Below are positions 54,164 to 64,000 of a stretch of DNA of 64,000 nucleotides, in pieces. Every line of letters starts with the position of its first letter. The stretch's first letter is position 1. The notes beneath the pieces were generated by a model. That model did no database searches. It had not been told where the DNA came from and saw only the letters and a program-made list of their open reading frames with translations. The DNA comes from Strigops habroptila (lineage: Eukaryota; Chordata; Aves; Psittaciformes; Psittacidae), in the NCBI RefSeq assembly GCF_004027225.2, contig NC_044296.2, forward strand, positions 5,079,943-5,143,942, given 5' to 3'. A program made the position numbers and the translations under genes.

Positions 54164-57100
54164 AGTCACTTTCCATAATGATACTTCATGGAAATGGCCA
54201 AGTGCTGCTTGTGGCTATTGGATGAATCATGAGGACCCCAGGGGTGTCTCAGCAGAAGGGGACCTATCGGTCCGGGGGATCTGCTGCAAGATACTCCTCT
54301 CAGACAAGGAAGGTCCTGGCCACTGGCAGGGTATGGCATTGCAGGGCACTCTTGCATGGTGTGGGGGTAGCAGAAACAAAATGAAACGCTCAGGTGAAGA
54401 CGTTATCTGCCTTCTTGCCCTGCGCTTCACTCTCTCATGGGGCAGAGCATCAGCAGCCAGCCCATGCCCTGCTCCCTCTGCACTGACAGGGCTTTCGGGT
54501 TGTTACCGTGCCCAAGAGATATCAGCGATTGGCACATCACCAGCCCCGAGGAAGCCAAAAGGCTGCGTGGCCAACACAGCAGAGGAGAGCTCCAGTCTCC
54601 AGAGGGTCCAGGCTCTCAGCTGGGACAAATCCAGTTGTCACTACCCAGAACAAATGGATGAGAGACAATGATTGAAATGCTGGTGCTTTACATGGTTGTC
54701 CCACTATTTCTGATGTCTGTGCAGAACAACACATGAGGGGTTAATCTAATTAGTCAGTTTTCCTCCTGGGACTGACAGGATTCAGCCAAATTAGCAATGC
54801 CCACTGCAAAGTCTCTCCCAGGTTCACCAGCCTCCAGGGGCTGAGGGAAGAATGGCAATACAATCAGTACAGCCTGTACTGTCCCATGGCTGCTAACGGG
54901 ATGACACCAGACAAGCACATCAGAGTCAGGTCCTTCCCCATAACAAGAGCTCCCCCAGGCTCCCGCTTCCCTCTGCTAACACAATTCTCTCTCTTTTTTA
55001 TTTGTTCATTGCTGAAAGCCAGCCAGAGACTGTGAAATAATCAGCAGTTTTGAGCCCACCGTCTCTCTTGTCTCCAAGGAAACTCTGCTGTTATGCTCAA
55101 CATCAAAGCCGGGAGGGTTTTCAAGGAGGGAATTCTCCACAGGTAGCAGCAGAGAAGCACCCTAAGGGGGAGAAGAGGAAGGAATCTCTGCAGGGGAGAA
55201 GCTTTGCACAAGTGAGGCTGACACGGAGAGACGAGGCAAGGGGTCACTGCGAAAGCTGTGCTACTCTTTCCAATGCAGACAGCTCCTGGACAGCTCTCAA
55301 GTCCTGCCTGCTTTTGGGAGGACCATTGGCATGCCGGAGTAGGAAGCTACAGTCCCTCCGCTACCAGCTGAATAAAATAGGTGCTTTTCAGGGACTGTCT
55401 TTGCAAGGATGGCAAAGGAGCAGTGGATGTCTCCGCTCTTGCCTCCCTTTCCCCCACCAGTGCCTGTCAGGAGCATCGAATCCATAACTGTGCTATTAGC
55501 TGGGTTTGTTCAGTCCTGAGGACCAGGATAGAGAGGGCTCACAGACCCCCTGGCTGGAGGCATCTTCATCCCTCATGCAGCCTGACCCATTGCTTGCCCT
55601 TGGGAAGGGGAATACAAGCTGAAAGCAATGAAGGCAATGTGCCTGCGCTGAAAATTTCCATTCACAAGCCCAACTGGGGTGAACTCAGCCATCTTCGTGT
55701 TGCTATAGCAGCCCCTGGCAGGGCTTTCTGCTCAGTGAAGTGTGAGGGCACCTCCATTTCCCACTCGCTACCTGGCAGCCAGCTCCTACCATGACAATGG
55801 ACCCAGGAGGAGAACAGATCTGCCCAGTGTCCAGGCCAGTGTCCAGCCACTGCCCCACCTCTGTGACAGAGACAAGCTTAGGGGACAGGAATCTGCAGTG
55901 GGCAGGAATTTCAGCCCAGCTGAGCTCTACAGTGCTAAACTGATCATCAGCAGATCCCCTACTTTGGGGCCTAAGTGCGATGCTGGGAGGACAAGTACTG
56001 CTCTCCCCATCGCTCCCTACTCATGCTAAGGTCCTGTGATAAGGTTGTCTCCCTCTAGCTGCCCACCAGGCATTTCTGTTCTGGGCCCCCAGCCCAAAAC
56101 ATACAGTCCCACTTTCCAACCACTCGCCTCTGGGCAGTTCCCTGTCCTAAAGCAGGGTGAGAGCTATCCCTGCTGCTCTCTTGCGCACATATACCCAAGG
56201 AAATCTCCTGCCATCCTCCTGTCCTGCTTCAGCCCCTGGACCTGACCCCGGCCCCGCTCTTATTCATGCATTCAGGTTTGCTGACAGAACTACTCACCTG
56301 GAACAAGTGCTGGTTGTTGAGCACGAAGGTCTTTCTCGTCTTGGGGGGTTACTCTGAGTTTTTTTCGCTCTTTAATTCTTTAAGCTGAAAGGCGGGATGC
56401 AGGATTTTCTCCTTGGAAAGGTACAGTGTTAGCAGGGAGCTCTGAGCAGTACCTCCTGAGAGAGGAAAGGAAGACTGTAATATGCTCAGGATACATGGCA
56501 GCAGGGGGTGGGGGAGTGGCATGGAGGAGGAGACTGTAAAAATCTTCGATGATTGCAGGAGCCCAGAGGACAGAAAGTACCTGTCACCATGATGTGACAC
56601 GCAGCCCGTGCTGGCTTTACCACCACCAGTGGTCCTGCGCTTGCCTCTGCCTCCTCACACAAGCTGCAAAGAGGGTTAGCAGTAACAGAGAGCAGGGTGA
56701 GCTGCTAAATCAGAACCTGATCCCATCCCCATCCCACCCCACTCCTGCCCCTCTGCTCCTGCCATGAGGGTGGCTGCGTGCAGGAATCCCTCCATCCGTC
56801 CGCAGCAGCTGGGTACCCTGGGCAGGCAGGTCCTCCACCAGTCCACTCTGTTGTAAGCGGGACCTCAGAGACCCAGGCACACCCTGAGGGGATGGACGTG
56901 TGTCTGTGCCCAGCAGGAAGGGTGGCATTGCCCGTCCGTGTGTCAGGCAAGTCACAAGGAGTCAATTCACTGAGTGTGCAAAGGGAACACGCTGGCAGCG
57001 CAGCCTGTCAGGCAGCCAGACCCTGCTGGCAAGGCAGCCCAGAGAACGTCCACTGTCCTTACTCAGTGATCTCTTACACATTGATTCCTGCCGTGACGCG

Positions 57101-57317
57101 TTGTGTCTGCAGCTAGAACTTGCCCCAGAGTTTGAACTCGTCCAGCAAGGGGTAGGTCAAAGCCAAAGTGCCAGGCTCATCTGACAGGGTCCTGGAACTG
57201 AAATCCCCCTTGAGAACTACGTGCCCAGCAGACTCTGTGGGCAGATGAAAGCTCGATCTCTTCTGCCCAGGTACCAGAGAGCAGCTCCCAACACCAGATG
57301 GCTTTTTGCAGACATTG
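54164..57317. other. Unassigned, apparently single-copy sequence
   Basis: I find no repeat landmark and no coding chain. The only structure of note is the possible noncoding exon at 56298-56345, listed separately. Confidence 0.4.
56298..56345 (-). other. Possible 5' untranslated exon of SLC1A6
   Basis: On the minus strand a strong donor, TTGTTCCAG|GTGAGTAG, lies at 56,298. The exon start is not clear and the upper limit given is a guess. It fits as a partner for the acceptor just upstream of the SLC1A6 ATG, but donors of this quality also occur by chance. Confidence 0.2.
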
Positions 57318-57377
57318 AGCATAGAATTATTTAGGTTGGAAAAGACCTTTAAGATCATCAAATCCAACCATAAATCA
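57318..57377 (-). mobile_element. CR1 LINE terminal fragment
   Basis: ATAGAATTATTTAGGTTGGA and AAAGACCTTTAAGATCATC are the reversed last 60 bases of an older CR1 subfamily. Confidence 0.85.
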
Positions 57378-59007
57378 GGAATGGTGATTAGATGGAACTT
57401 CTGGACGAGTCATTTGGAGCCTGGGGTCTTGGCTTTCTCTCCCATTCTCCCTTGTTTTAACTTGCTACATCTGCCAAATCAGCGTGGACACAGGCCGTTG
57501 CTGCATCAGGAGACAAGGACAAACTGTCTGCACCTGACAAATTGCTTGGTCTTCACACGAGTTGGTTGCTCACAGGTAAATGCAGGAAACGGCACTGATC
57601 TTCCTACTGAAGGCTGCACAAGTTCAGCGAGGTCTCAGGTCATGCAGGTCTTAGCTGGGAGCTGGAAGCCCCAGTGCCTCAGGCAGCAGCTTTCCTGACA
57701 GAGGGGTGCCTGAGCTCCCTGTGTGCTGGAGGCTGGTGACCCGCAGCAGTGCTCCCTGCCTGGACAAGCGCGTTCCTGACACTACCCAGAGAGGGGCAGA
57801 GCTGCCATGCACTTGGCCATCCCTGAATCTACCCCAGGGACAAGGGCTGGCTAACGGTGAATGATTGTCCTTTTCCACTTCCTATGCTTCAAGTGCAGTT
57901 TGGCTCCTAGAATCTGCACTAGTTCTTAGTCATTGTTTTAATGCCCAGGTTTATACCTGGGCTTTTTTTAGCCATAAACTCTCAGTGACAAACGCCTTCA
58001 ACTTTCTCCTCCAGCAACTTTTTCCATGCTTCATTTTGACTTCACCTGGGGCAGTTTCCAGCCATCTTTGAGATGTGACTCTTGAGAGTCACAGAGGTTT
58101 TAAAGAGGGTTTGTGTGTCTAAGTGAGATTTGCAGGGTCAGCAGAAAAGCTACTTCTTTATCATCTCTCTGTTTTAAAATAAATATATTGATTATCTATC
58201 AGCTCTTTAAAAAGCAGAACATCTCAAGATGGGCTGAGTGTTGGTTCATGATGTAGCGATAAGGAAAAACCAGGCATGTGAATCTCTGTTAGCAGGCGGT
58301 TATGGCAAATCCAGGTTGCTGTGCACATGCTGGATGAGACACTGCTGCTGCAGGGCTGGGTGAGAAGAAGCCAAGCGGACGGCCAGTAAGCACTTACTGC
58401 ATCAGCCTTTCAAAAGGGCTCAATTGGTCTGAACTGGTGAAACCAAATCCCGTTATGGAGGATGCTGTAATGAACTGAAGGTGTATGTGTGCACAGCCCC
58501 GTCACACAAACACGACTGAGAGGTACGTGAACCATGCTCACCTTGACGTACCGTAGGAACATGGATGTTTTCTACTGGAGTGCAGGAAGCCACTGGGATA
58601 TTCCCAGTTTGTAATTGTCATGGCGAAAGATGTGGTTTTCTGGTGTGAAGCAATCCTTCAGCCCTTGCTTCCCTGGATTTTGCAATTCCGAGTCTTGTTC
58701 TCCTTGTTATAGTAACCTTAATTTGGGGGTTGGGATTAATTTTGTATCCTGCACTGCTCACATGGCTCAGGGAGCAGAGTCCAATTATGCAGCTCTGACC
58801 TTCATTCCAAGTTAGCAGAGTTTCTGCAAATGAACCTCCTTTGTATTTCACAGAGCTGCTCAAATAATGGAATTTCCTTCCTATGGGAAATGCCAATATT
58901 TCAACATTTATTTTTGCCCTATTTTGGAACAAAAAGTCAAAATTTCAACTCTTGCAACACATGAAGTTCAGAAAAAATCAGAAATATAAAGAAATGTTTT
59001 GGTTTAG
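57378..59007. other. Unassigned intergenic sequence
   Basis: Moderately AT-rich, with no gene or repeat landmark recognised. Confidence 0.4.
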
Positions 59008-59409
59008 AATCATAGAATCCCAGCCTGGCTTTGGTTGAAGGGACCTTAAAGCTCCTCCATTTCCAACCCTCTGCCACGGGCAGCGACACCTTCCACTAGA
59101 GCAGGTTGCTCCAAGCCCCTGTGTCCAACCTGGCCTTGAACACTCCCAGGGATGGGGCAGCCACAGCTTCTCTGGGCACCCTGTGCCAGCGCCTCAGCAC
59201 CCTCACAGGGAAGAGCTTCTGCCTCAGAGCTCATCTCAGTCTCCCCTCTGGCAGGTTAAAGCCATTCCCCTTGTCCTGTCCCTCCAGGCCCTTGTCCAAA
59301 GCCCCTCTCCAGGTTTCCTGGAGCCCCTTTAGGCACTGGAGCTGCTCTAAGGTGTCCCCTTCAGGAGCCTTCTCTTCTCCAGGCTGCCCCAGCCCAGCTC
59401 TCTCAGCCT
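59008..59409 (-). mobile_element. Young CR1 LINE 3' end, about 400 bp
   Basis: It runs from AGAATCATAGAATCCCAGCC to CCCAGCTCTCTCAGCCTG, then ends abruptly in a TATATCCCATACATC sequence. CACCCTGTGCC variant. Minus strand. Confidence 0.96.
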
Positions 59410-60112
59410 GTATATCCCATACATCTCAGTATATATATCCCATGACAAAAAATATTATCGCAAATTTTGGACCGGGTAGTTTCAACAGATGAGTGAGACA
59501 AACTTGTGAGCTCCTGAAGGTTCTGTCATTCAAAAGTGCCCTAATTTTCTCCTTGGTTCTGCTGAGAGTGTATGTGATTGAGACGTTTCAGCTATTTTGA
59601 ATCCCAGCTCATGCTCCCTGCTTCTCCCAGGTGCGCAGGGACCTTGTGCTGCACATGTCTGTGGGGACTTCTGCTTCAGGAGCTTGTGTGATTTGTTTTG
59701 TGCTATTTTTTAAATAGAAATCCCTGTACATCACTCTACAGGCCCAGCCAGTGTGAGCTGAAGATGCCCCAAGTGTTTGCTCTGGCAATGCTGAAGTCTC
59801 ATTTTGTCAAACTGTTTCACAAACTTTACTGAACTTCCACTGGAGAATGAATCCCCTGCACCCTCCCGAAAGGTTCTCTGGTGGAAACCCACCCAGATTC
59901 CCCCAGCATGACAATAGGTGCAAGGAGTCATTTAGCTTTTCTTTCCTGTACTCCTCTACCTCTGACTCTTCCTTCCAGCCCCATGCGTTCCTACTGGCAG
60001 TTCTTCTGCCCGATGTATTTGAAAGAAGTTTGATTTAGGTTTCATGCCATAAACAAGTTCTTTCTAAAGACCCTCTTTTTGCTTCCCTGATTGTATTTGG
60101 ACTTCTGGACAT
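59410..60112. other. Unassigned intergenic sequence
   Basis: AT-rich, with a short TATATATCCC duplication right at the CR1 boundary. No gene seen. Confidence 0.4.
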
Positions 60113-60386
60113 TTAGACAAGGGGAATGGCTTTAACCTGCCAGAGGGGAGACTGAGATGAGCTCCGAGGCAGAAGCTCTTCCCTGTGAGGGTGCTGAGGC
60201 GCTGGCACAGACTTTTCCCAGAGAAGCTGTGGCTGCCCCATCCCTGGCAGTGTTCAAGGCCAGGTTGGACACAGGGGCTTGGAGCAACCTGCTCTAGTGG
60301 AAGGTGTCCCTGCCCGTGGCAGGAGTTGGAGCTGGAGGAGCTTTAAGGTCTCTTCAACACAAACCAGTCTGGGATTCTACGTGTGG
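60113..60386 (+). mobile_element. Young CR1 LINE 3' end
   Basis: It runs from GACAAGGGGAATGGCTTTAA to CAGTCTGGGATTCTACG. It carries the variant read on this strand as CTGGCACAGACTTTTCCC. Plus strand. Confidence 0.95.
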
Positions 60387-60821
60387 AGAACAACTGATTA
60401 TTTGTCCTGTTTGTTTCTGCGGTAGAGGACCTCCACATACACCCTGGAGGTACCTGTAGGTACCGTATTAATAACCTGAAATGTCTGAACTGGCAATTAT
60501 TTGACCAGGGGCATGGCTTGCACAGCTTCCCAACAACAGTGTGTGGCTTCCTTTTGGGCTCCCTGGATTAGCGTGTTGTGCAAACTGGACACAGCCAAAA
60601 GCCTTATTGTTTCAAGTAGCTTGGTCTGATATTACTGTGGCCTAAGTCTGCCTTCTCTGAGCTGGGAACACACGATGGGAAAGCTTTACTTCTGCTGCTC
60701 TCATGATATATTTTTCCAAATTTAACTCGGCCCATTTTCTTTGGCGTTCTCCACATGGTATTACCATTGGCATTGTGCTGTTCTCCGACAGGCCCCAACA
60801 ATGTATATGTGTATATGTATT

Positions 60822-60893
60822 ACAAGGACAAAAGGGACCAATTGTGATCATCTAGATTGACCTCCTTTTCCAGGACAGGAATAGTCCTGTGTT
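60822..60893 (-). mobile_element. Ancient CR1-like 3' remnant
   Basis: AAAAGGGACCAATTGTGATC, then ATCTAGATTGACCTCCTTTT, shares its motif order with the remnant at 37,044. Both may descend from an old CR1 lineage. Confidence 0.5.
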
Positions 60894-62344
60894 AATTAAT
60901 TTTCTTTTAAGTAGAATATACTATTTAGAAAACTCTCTGAACCTGCATCACGCTCTTCTGATGGTGATGAATTCACCATCGTTCCAGGCAAATTATATAA
61001 GCCTGGGTCTACCTGACCCTGACAATTCTGGATGAGGATTAGGAAGCAGCAGTCAGCTGCTGCTCTGGAGGAGCTGGACTGAACTTCATAAGTTAATGGC
61101 AATATTAATAATTGACACACCAAGAGGCTGTACCTCCATCGATGTGGATATGCAAACACTCATGCACACAGCACCTGCAGACACTGCCTTAGAGGCTAAA
61201 AATGCCAATGAGATCCTGCAGCAGTCACTGGGACAGCAGCACCTCCAAGTTTCTTCCAGATGCCCTCTCAAATCACTGCTTCCCTCAGCACAGATTCATG
61301 TGATTCCTCCTCTTCTCCTCCCAGGTGAGATCTTAAACTACAGACCAAAGTGTTCTGTTGACTTCTGGGGCCTGATTTTGCAATGTGCTTTCCATTGGGA
61401 GCCTATCCAGCTATTCAATGGCTTTATGAAAGAAGAATCTTTCAAACCCACTGTACTTCAGAGGAAGCAGAGCTCTAGAGGAAATCCACTAAATTGCAGA
61501 ATCCCCTAAACCCAACTGTTTTCAGCTCTGCTGATGGACTTTGTCTGTCATTCTCTCCAGGAAAAGCACACTTTACCTCTCTCTTCTTAAGAGACTCTAT
61601 TTCACTCTTCCTACGACACCCTTCTGTTTCTTAGGGTCCTAATGTTGACAAAACGTCTGTTCACCTTGGGGTAGAGCTTTGCCATAAGACCCCCAAGTGG
61701 AGAACTCTGAGGTTCCTGGATCCAACAGGAATCTTCATATCTTAGCCACTGTGGAGCATCTCCTGAAAGCTGTGTCAGAAAGATACGGAATCTCCTCTCC
61801 AGGCCTGCAGGTGATATTAAATGCGTTCCCTTGCCTATCTGCCTTTGTAGTCAGAGAATGGTATCTTGTACCAAAGTGGTATTTAGCTACCTGCCTGTCT
61901 TTGGATAGGCGAGATCTCATCTGGAATCAGCGAGATCTTGTCTGGATCACTCCTAGGTGTAAATATATTAAGGCTGTCTTAAGTGAATAAGCCAACTTTC
62001 ACATTCATAGTTGAACAGGTTAAGCCCCATAAGCTTTTCCCTCTGGTTACATATCTGATCACTCTGAAGTATTTCAGGGGAAAGTATGTCTCCCTTTGCA
62101 CGGTTCTCCAGAGCTGGTGGCTCAGTGATAGTTTTGCCCTCTCAGTGCTGCCAAAGAGGCAGGAGACCACCCTTATCCCACTGAGACTGCACAGATCTGG
62201 TGCCTGGGTCCCCCTGGCACACGCAGGCAGCGTGCACATACAGCACCGGGCTGCGATTCAGAAGGTCTCTGTATGTCATATGTACATAATTATATATAGT
62301 TAAGCTCCCCATGACCCATCAGTGTGCACTTGAGCCCAGAACCC
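60894..62344. other. Unassigned intergenic sequence
   Basis: No exon chain or repeat landmark recognised. Confidence 0.4.
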
Positions 62345-62946
62345 CCCGTGTGCTGGGAGCACCCCCAGAGCGTGAGCAGCAGCTCAGGGAGGGGATCCTG
62401 CCCCTCTGCTGCGCTCTGGGGAGCCCCCCCCTGCAGTCCTGATCCAGCTCTGGGGCAACAGCACAAGAGGGACGTGGAGCTGCTGGAGCGAGGCCAGAGG
62501 AGGCCCCGGAGCTGCTGCGAGGGCTGGAGCAGCTCTGCTCTGGAGCCAGGCTGAGAGAGCTGGGCTGGGGCAGCCTGGAGAAGAGAAGGCTCCTGAAGGG
62601 GAGACCTTAGAGCAGCTCCAGTGCCTAAAGGGGCTCCAGGAAACCTGGAGAGGGGCTTTGGACAAGGGCCTGTAGGGACAGGCCAAGGGGAATGGCTTTA
62701 ACCTGCCAGAGGGGAGATTGAGATGAGCTCCGAGGCAGAAGCTCTTCCCTGTGAGGGTGCTGAGGCGCTGGCACAGGGTGCCCAGAGAAGCTGTGGCTGC
62801 CCCATCCCTGGCAGTGTTCAAGGCCAGGTTGGACACAGGGGCTTGGAGCAACCTGCTCTAGTGGAAGGTGTCCCTGCCCGTGGCAGGGGTTGGACTGGAG
62901 GAGCTTTAAGCTCCCTTCAACCCAGACCAGGCTGGGATTCTATGTG
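62345..62946 (+). mobile_element. Young CR1 LINE 3' end, about 600 bp
   Basis: It extends upstream through CCTGATCCAGCTCTGGGGCA and GACGTGGAGCTGCTGGAGCG, and ends CAGGCTGGGATTCTATGTG. CACCCTGTGCC variant. It is close in sequence to the 11,596 copy over their shared part. Confidence 0.96.
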
Positions 62947-64000
62947 CGGAGGGTGCGCTGAGCTGACTGCCACCTGCCAGCATGCACATGGCTGGGTAAG
63001 GGCAATCACACCGTGCAGGATCCCTTCTGCCCCTTGCCGAGGTCCTGGACAGGGAGATTTCTCCCCATCCCGTATCATGGATCATAAAGCAGGCAGGTGA
63101 TGCCGTGGCCCCAGATGCCTGTGGGTGCTGGGCTGAGCTCAGGCAGGCACATGGGGCCCAAGCCCTTGCACAGAGCAGCTTGGGGTGGTGCTGGCTGGGT
63201 GCTGTCAACAGAGGCAACACAAACTGTCTCACAGCTCATTACAGAAACTGAGCCGAAGGGAAGGCACGTTCCCAGCTTATGAGGCCACCTCCTCTGTGAG
63301 CTCTCTGATCTACTTTTGCAGTGATTGTTCCTGACCTAGGAGAAGCCCCTGAGAAATCTCACAGTTCATAGCCCGCAGCTACGCGGGCATCCACAAGCAG
63401 CCGGGGTGGGCAGCCGGGAGCACAGCGCTCACACTCTGCCTTAACCAGCTGGAAAATTCCACTCCTCTTCCTCGCAGCAGGCTCTGCTGAAGCACTTGGG
63501 AAGTGAACCTTGTCAGAGGGGGTTTATCTCCTCGCCAGGCTGCTGCTCCTGTGAATTGTGTCACATTTGCCAGGATAGCTGCACTATCTGCTCAGCCCTC
63601 TTTAGCACTGCGATAAGAAGTAGCTCTGGAACAGCATCTTGTCTCCTCTGCTCTGCTTTATGGCTATTTTAGCACTGCTGACAGTCACTAGAGTGACACG
63701 AAGGGTGAGGGTCCGGAATGGGGACCAGCAGAATTGGTCTCTGGCCCAGCTCTGGCCAAGATGACACAAGAAACCTGTTCCTCTGATGCCATCACTGACA
63801 AGTGACCAGCTCCACATATCCTCTCCTTACCCCAGATTAACTCAAAACGTGCTCACTTGTGTGAAATTGGTCCCACAATTTACAACTCACTGTCTCTCCT
63901 TACTTCAAGACTATCAAAGCAGGAATGATAAGGTAACACTGAAATAAGCCTTTCAGTACTGACGGAATCCTGGCTGCCCGAGGATCTGAAAGCTTTGATC
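62947..64000. other. Unassigned intergenic sequence to window end
   Basis: No gene, RNA or repeat landmark that I can support. Confidence 0.4.

Noticed and set aside
49506-64000. Search for endogenous retrovirus LTRs or gag/pol/env remnants
   Set aside because: I saw no LTR pair, primer binding site or retroviral motif. The only polymerase remnant is CR1.

Overview
This is a bird nuclear genome window. Two things show that: many CR1 LINE copies, most of them short 3'-end fragments, and compact host genes that read as vertebrate orthologues with intact exons and GT-AG junctions. Bases 1 to about 14,000 are very GC-rich, full of G/C homopolymer runs and short tandem repeats, as on an avian microchromosome. 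From about 15,000 onward the DNA is closer to average composition. I cannot name the species.

Layout. (1) The 3' end of a plus-strand gene best read as TMIGD2 (a CD28-family-like receptor) ends at 962. (2) SHD (SH2 adaptor, minus strand, 1603-4130, 6 coding exons, 309 aa) converges on it. (3) YJU2/CCDC94 (spliceosome factor, minus, 5775-10895, 8 exons, 320 aa). (4) RPL36 (plus, 12317-13900, 3 coding exons, 105 aa) converges on (5) LONP1 (mitochondrial Lon protease, minus, 15145-33643, 18 exons, 934 aa). (6) After about 6 kb of mostly repeat-derived DNA comes SLC1A6/EAAT4 (glutamate transporter, minus, 39997-49505, 9 coding exons, 566 aa). (7) Bases 49506-64000 hold no coding gene I can recognise, only CR1 copies, a tandem repeat and one possible 5' untranslated exon of SLC1A6. 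I chained every exon by hand. For SHD, YJU2, RPL36, LONP1 and SLC1A6 the exon lengths keep frame from start to stop.

The genes do not form one pathway. They are a synteny block. TMIGD2-SHD-YJU2 and RPL36-LONP1 keep the relative orientations I recall from human 19p13.3, but here the two blocks are adjacent, and SLC1A6 (human 19p13.12) sits next to LONP1 where mammals have CATSPERD.

The repeats include at least two young CR1 types told apart by a diagnostic segment, older CR1 pieces with reverse-transcriptase coding remnants, one young-in-old nested insertion, and very old CR1 remnants. I found no CRISPR array, no prokaryotic or viral system, no endogenous retrovirus I could support, and no clear undescribed system. 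The best leads are the signalling tail of avian TMIGD2, a possible small transcript divergent from YJU2, the shortened SHD, the CATSPERD-free LONP1 promoter, and the minisatellites next to SHD splice sites.
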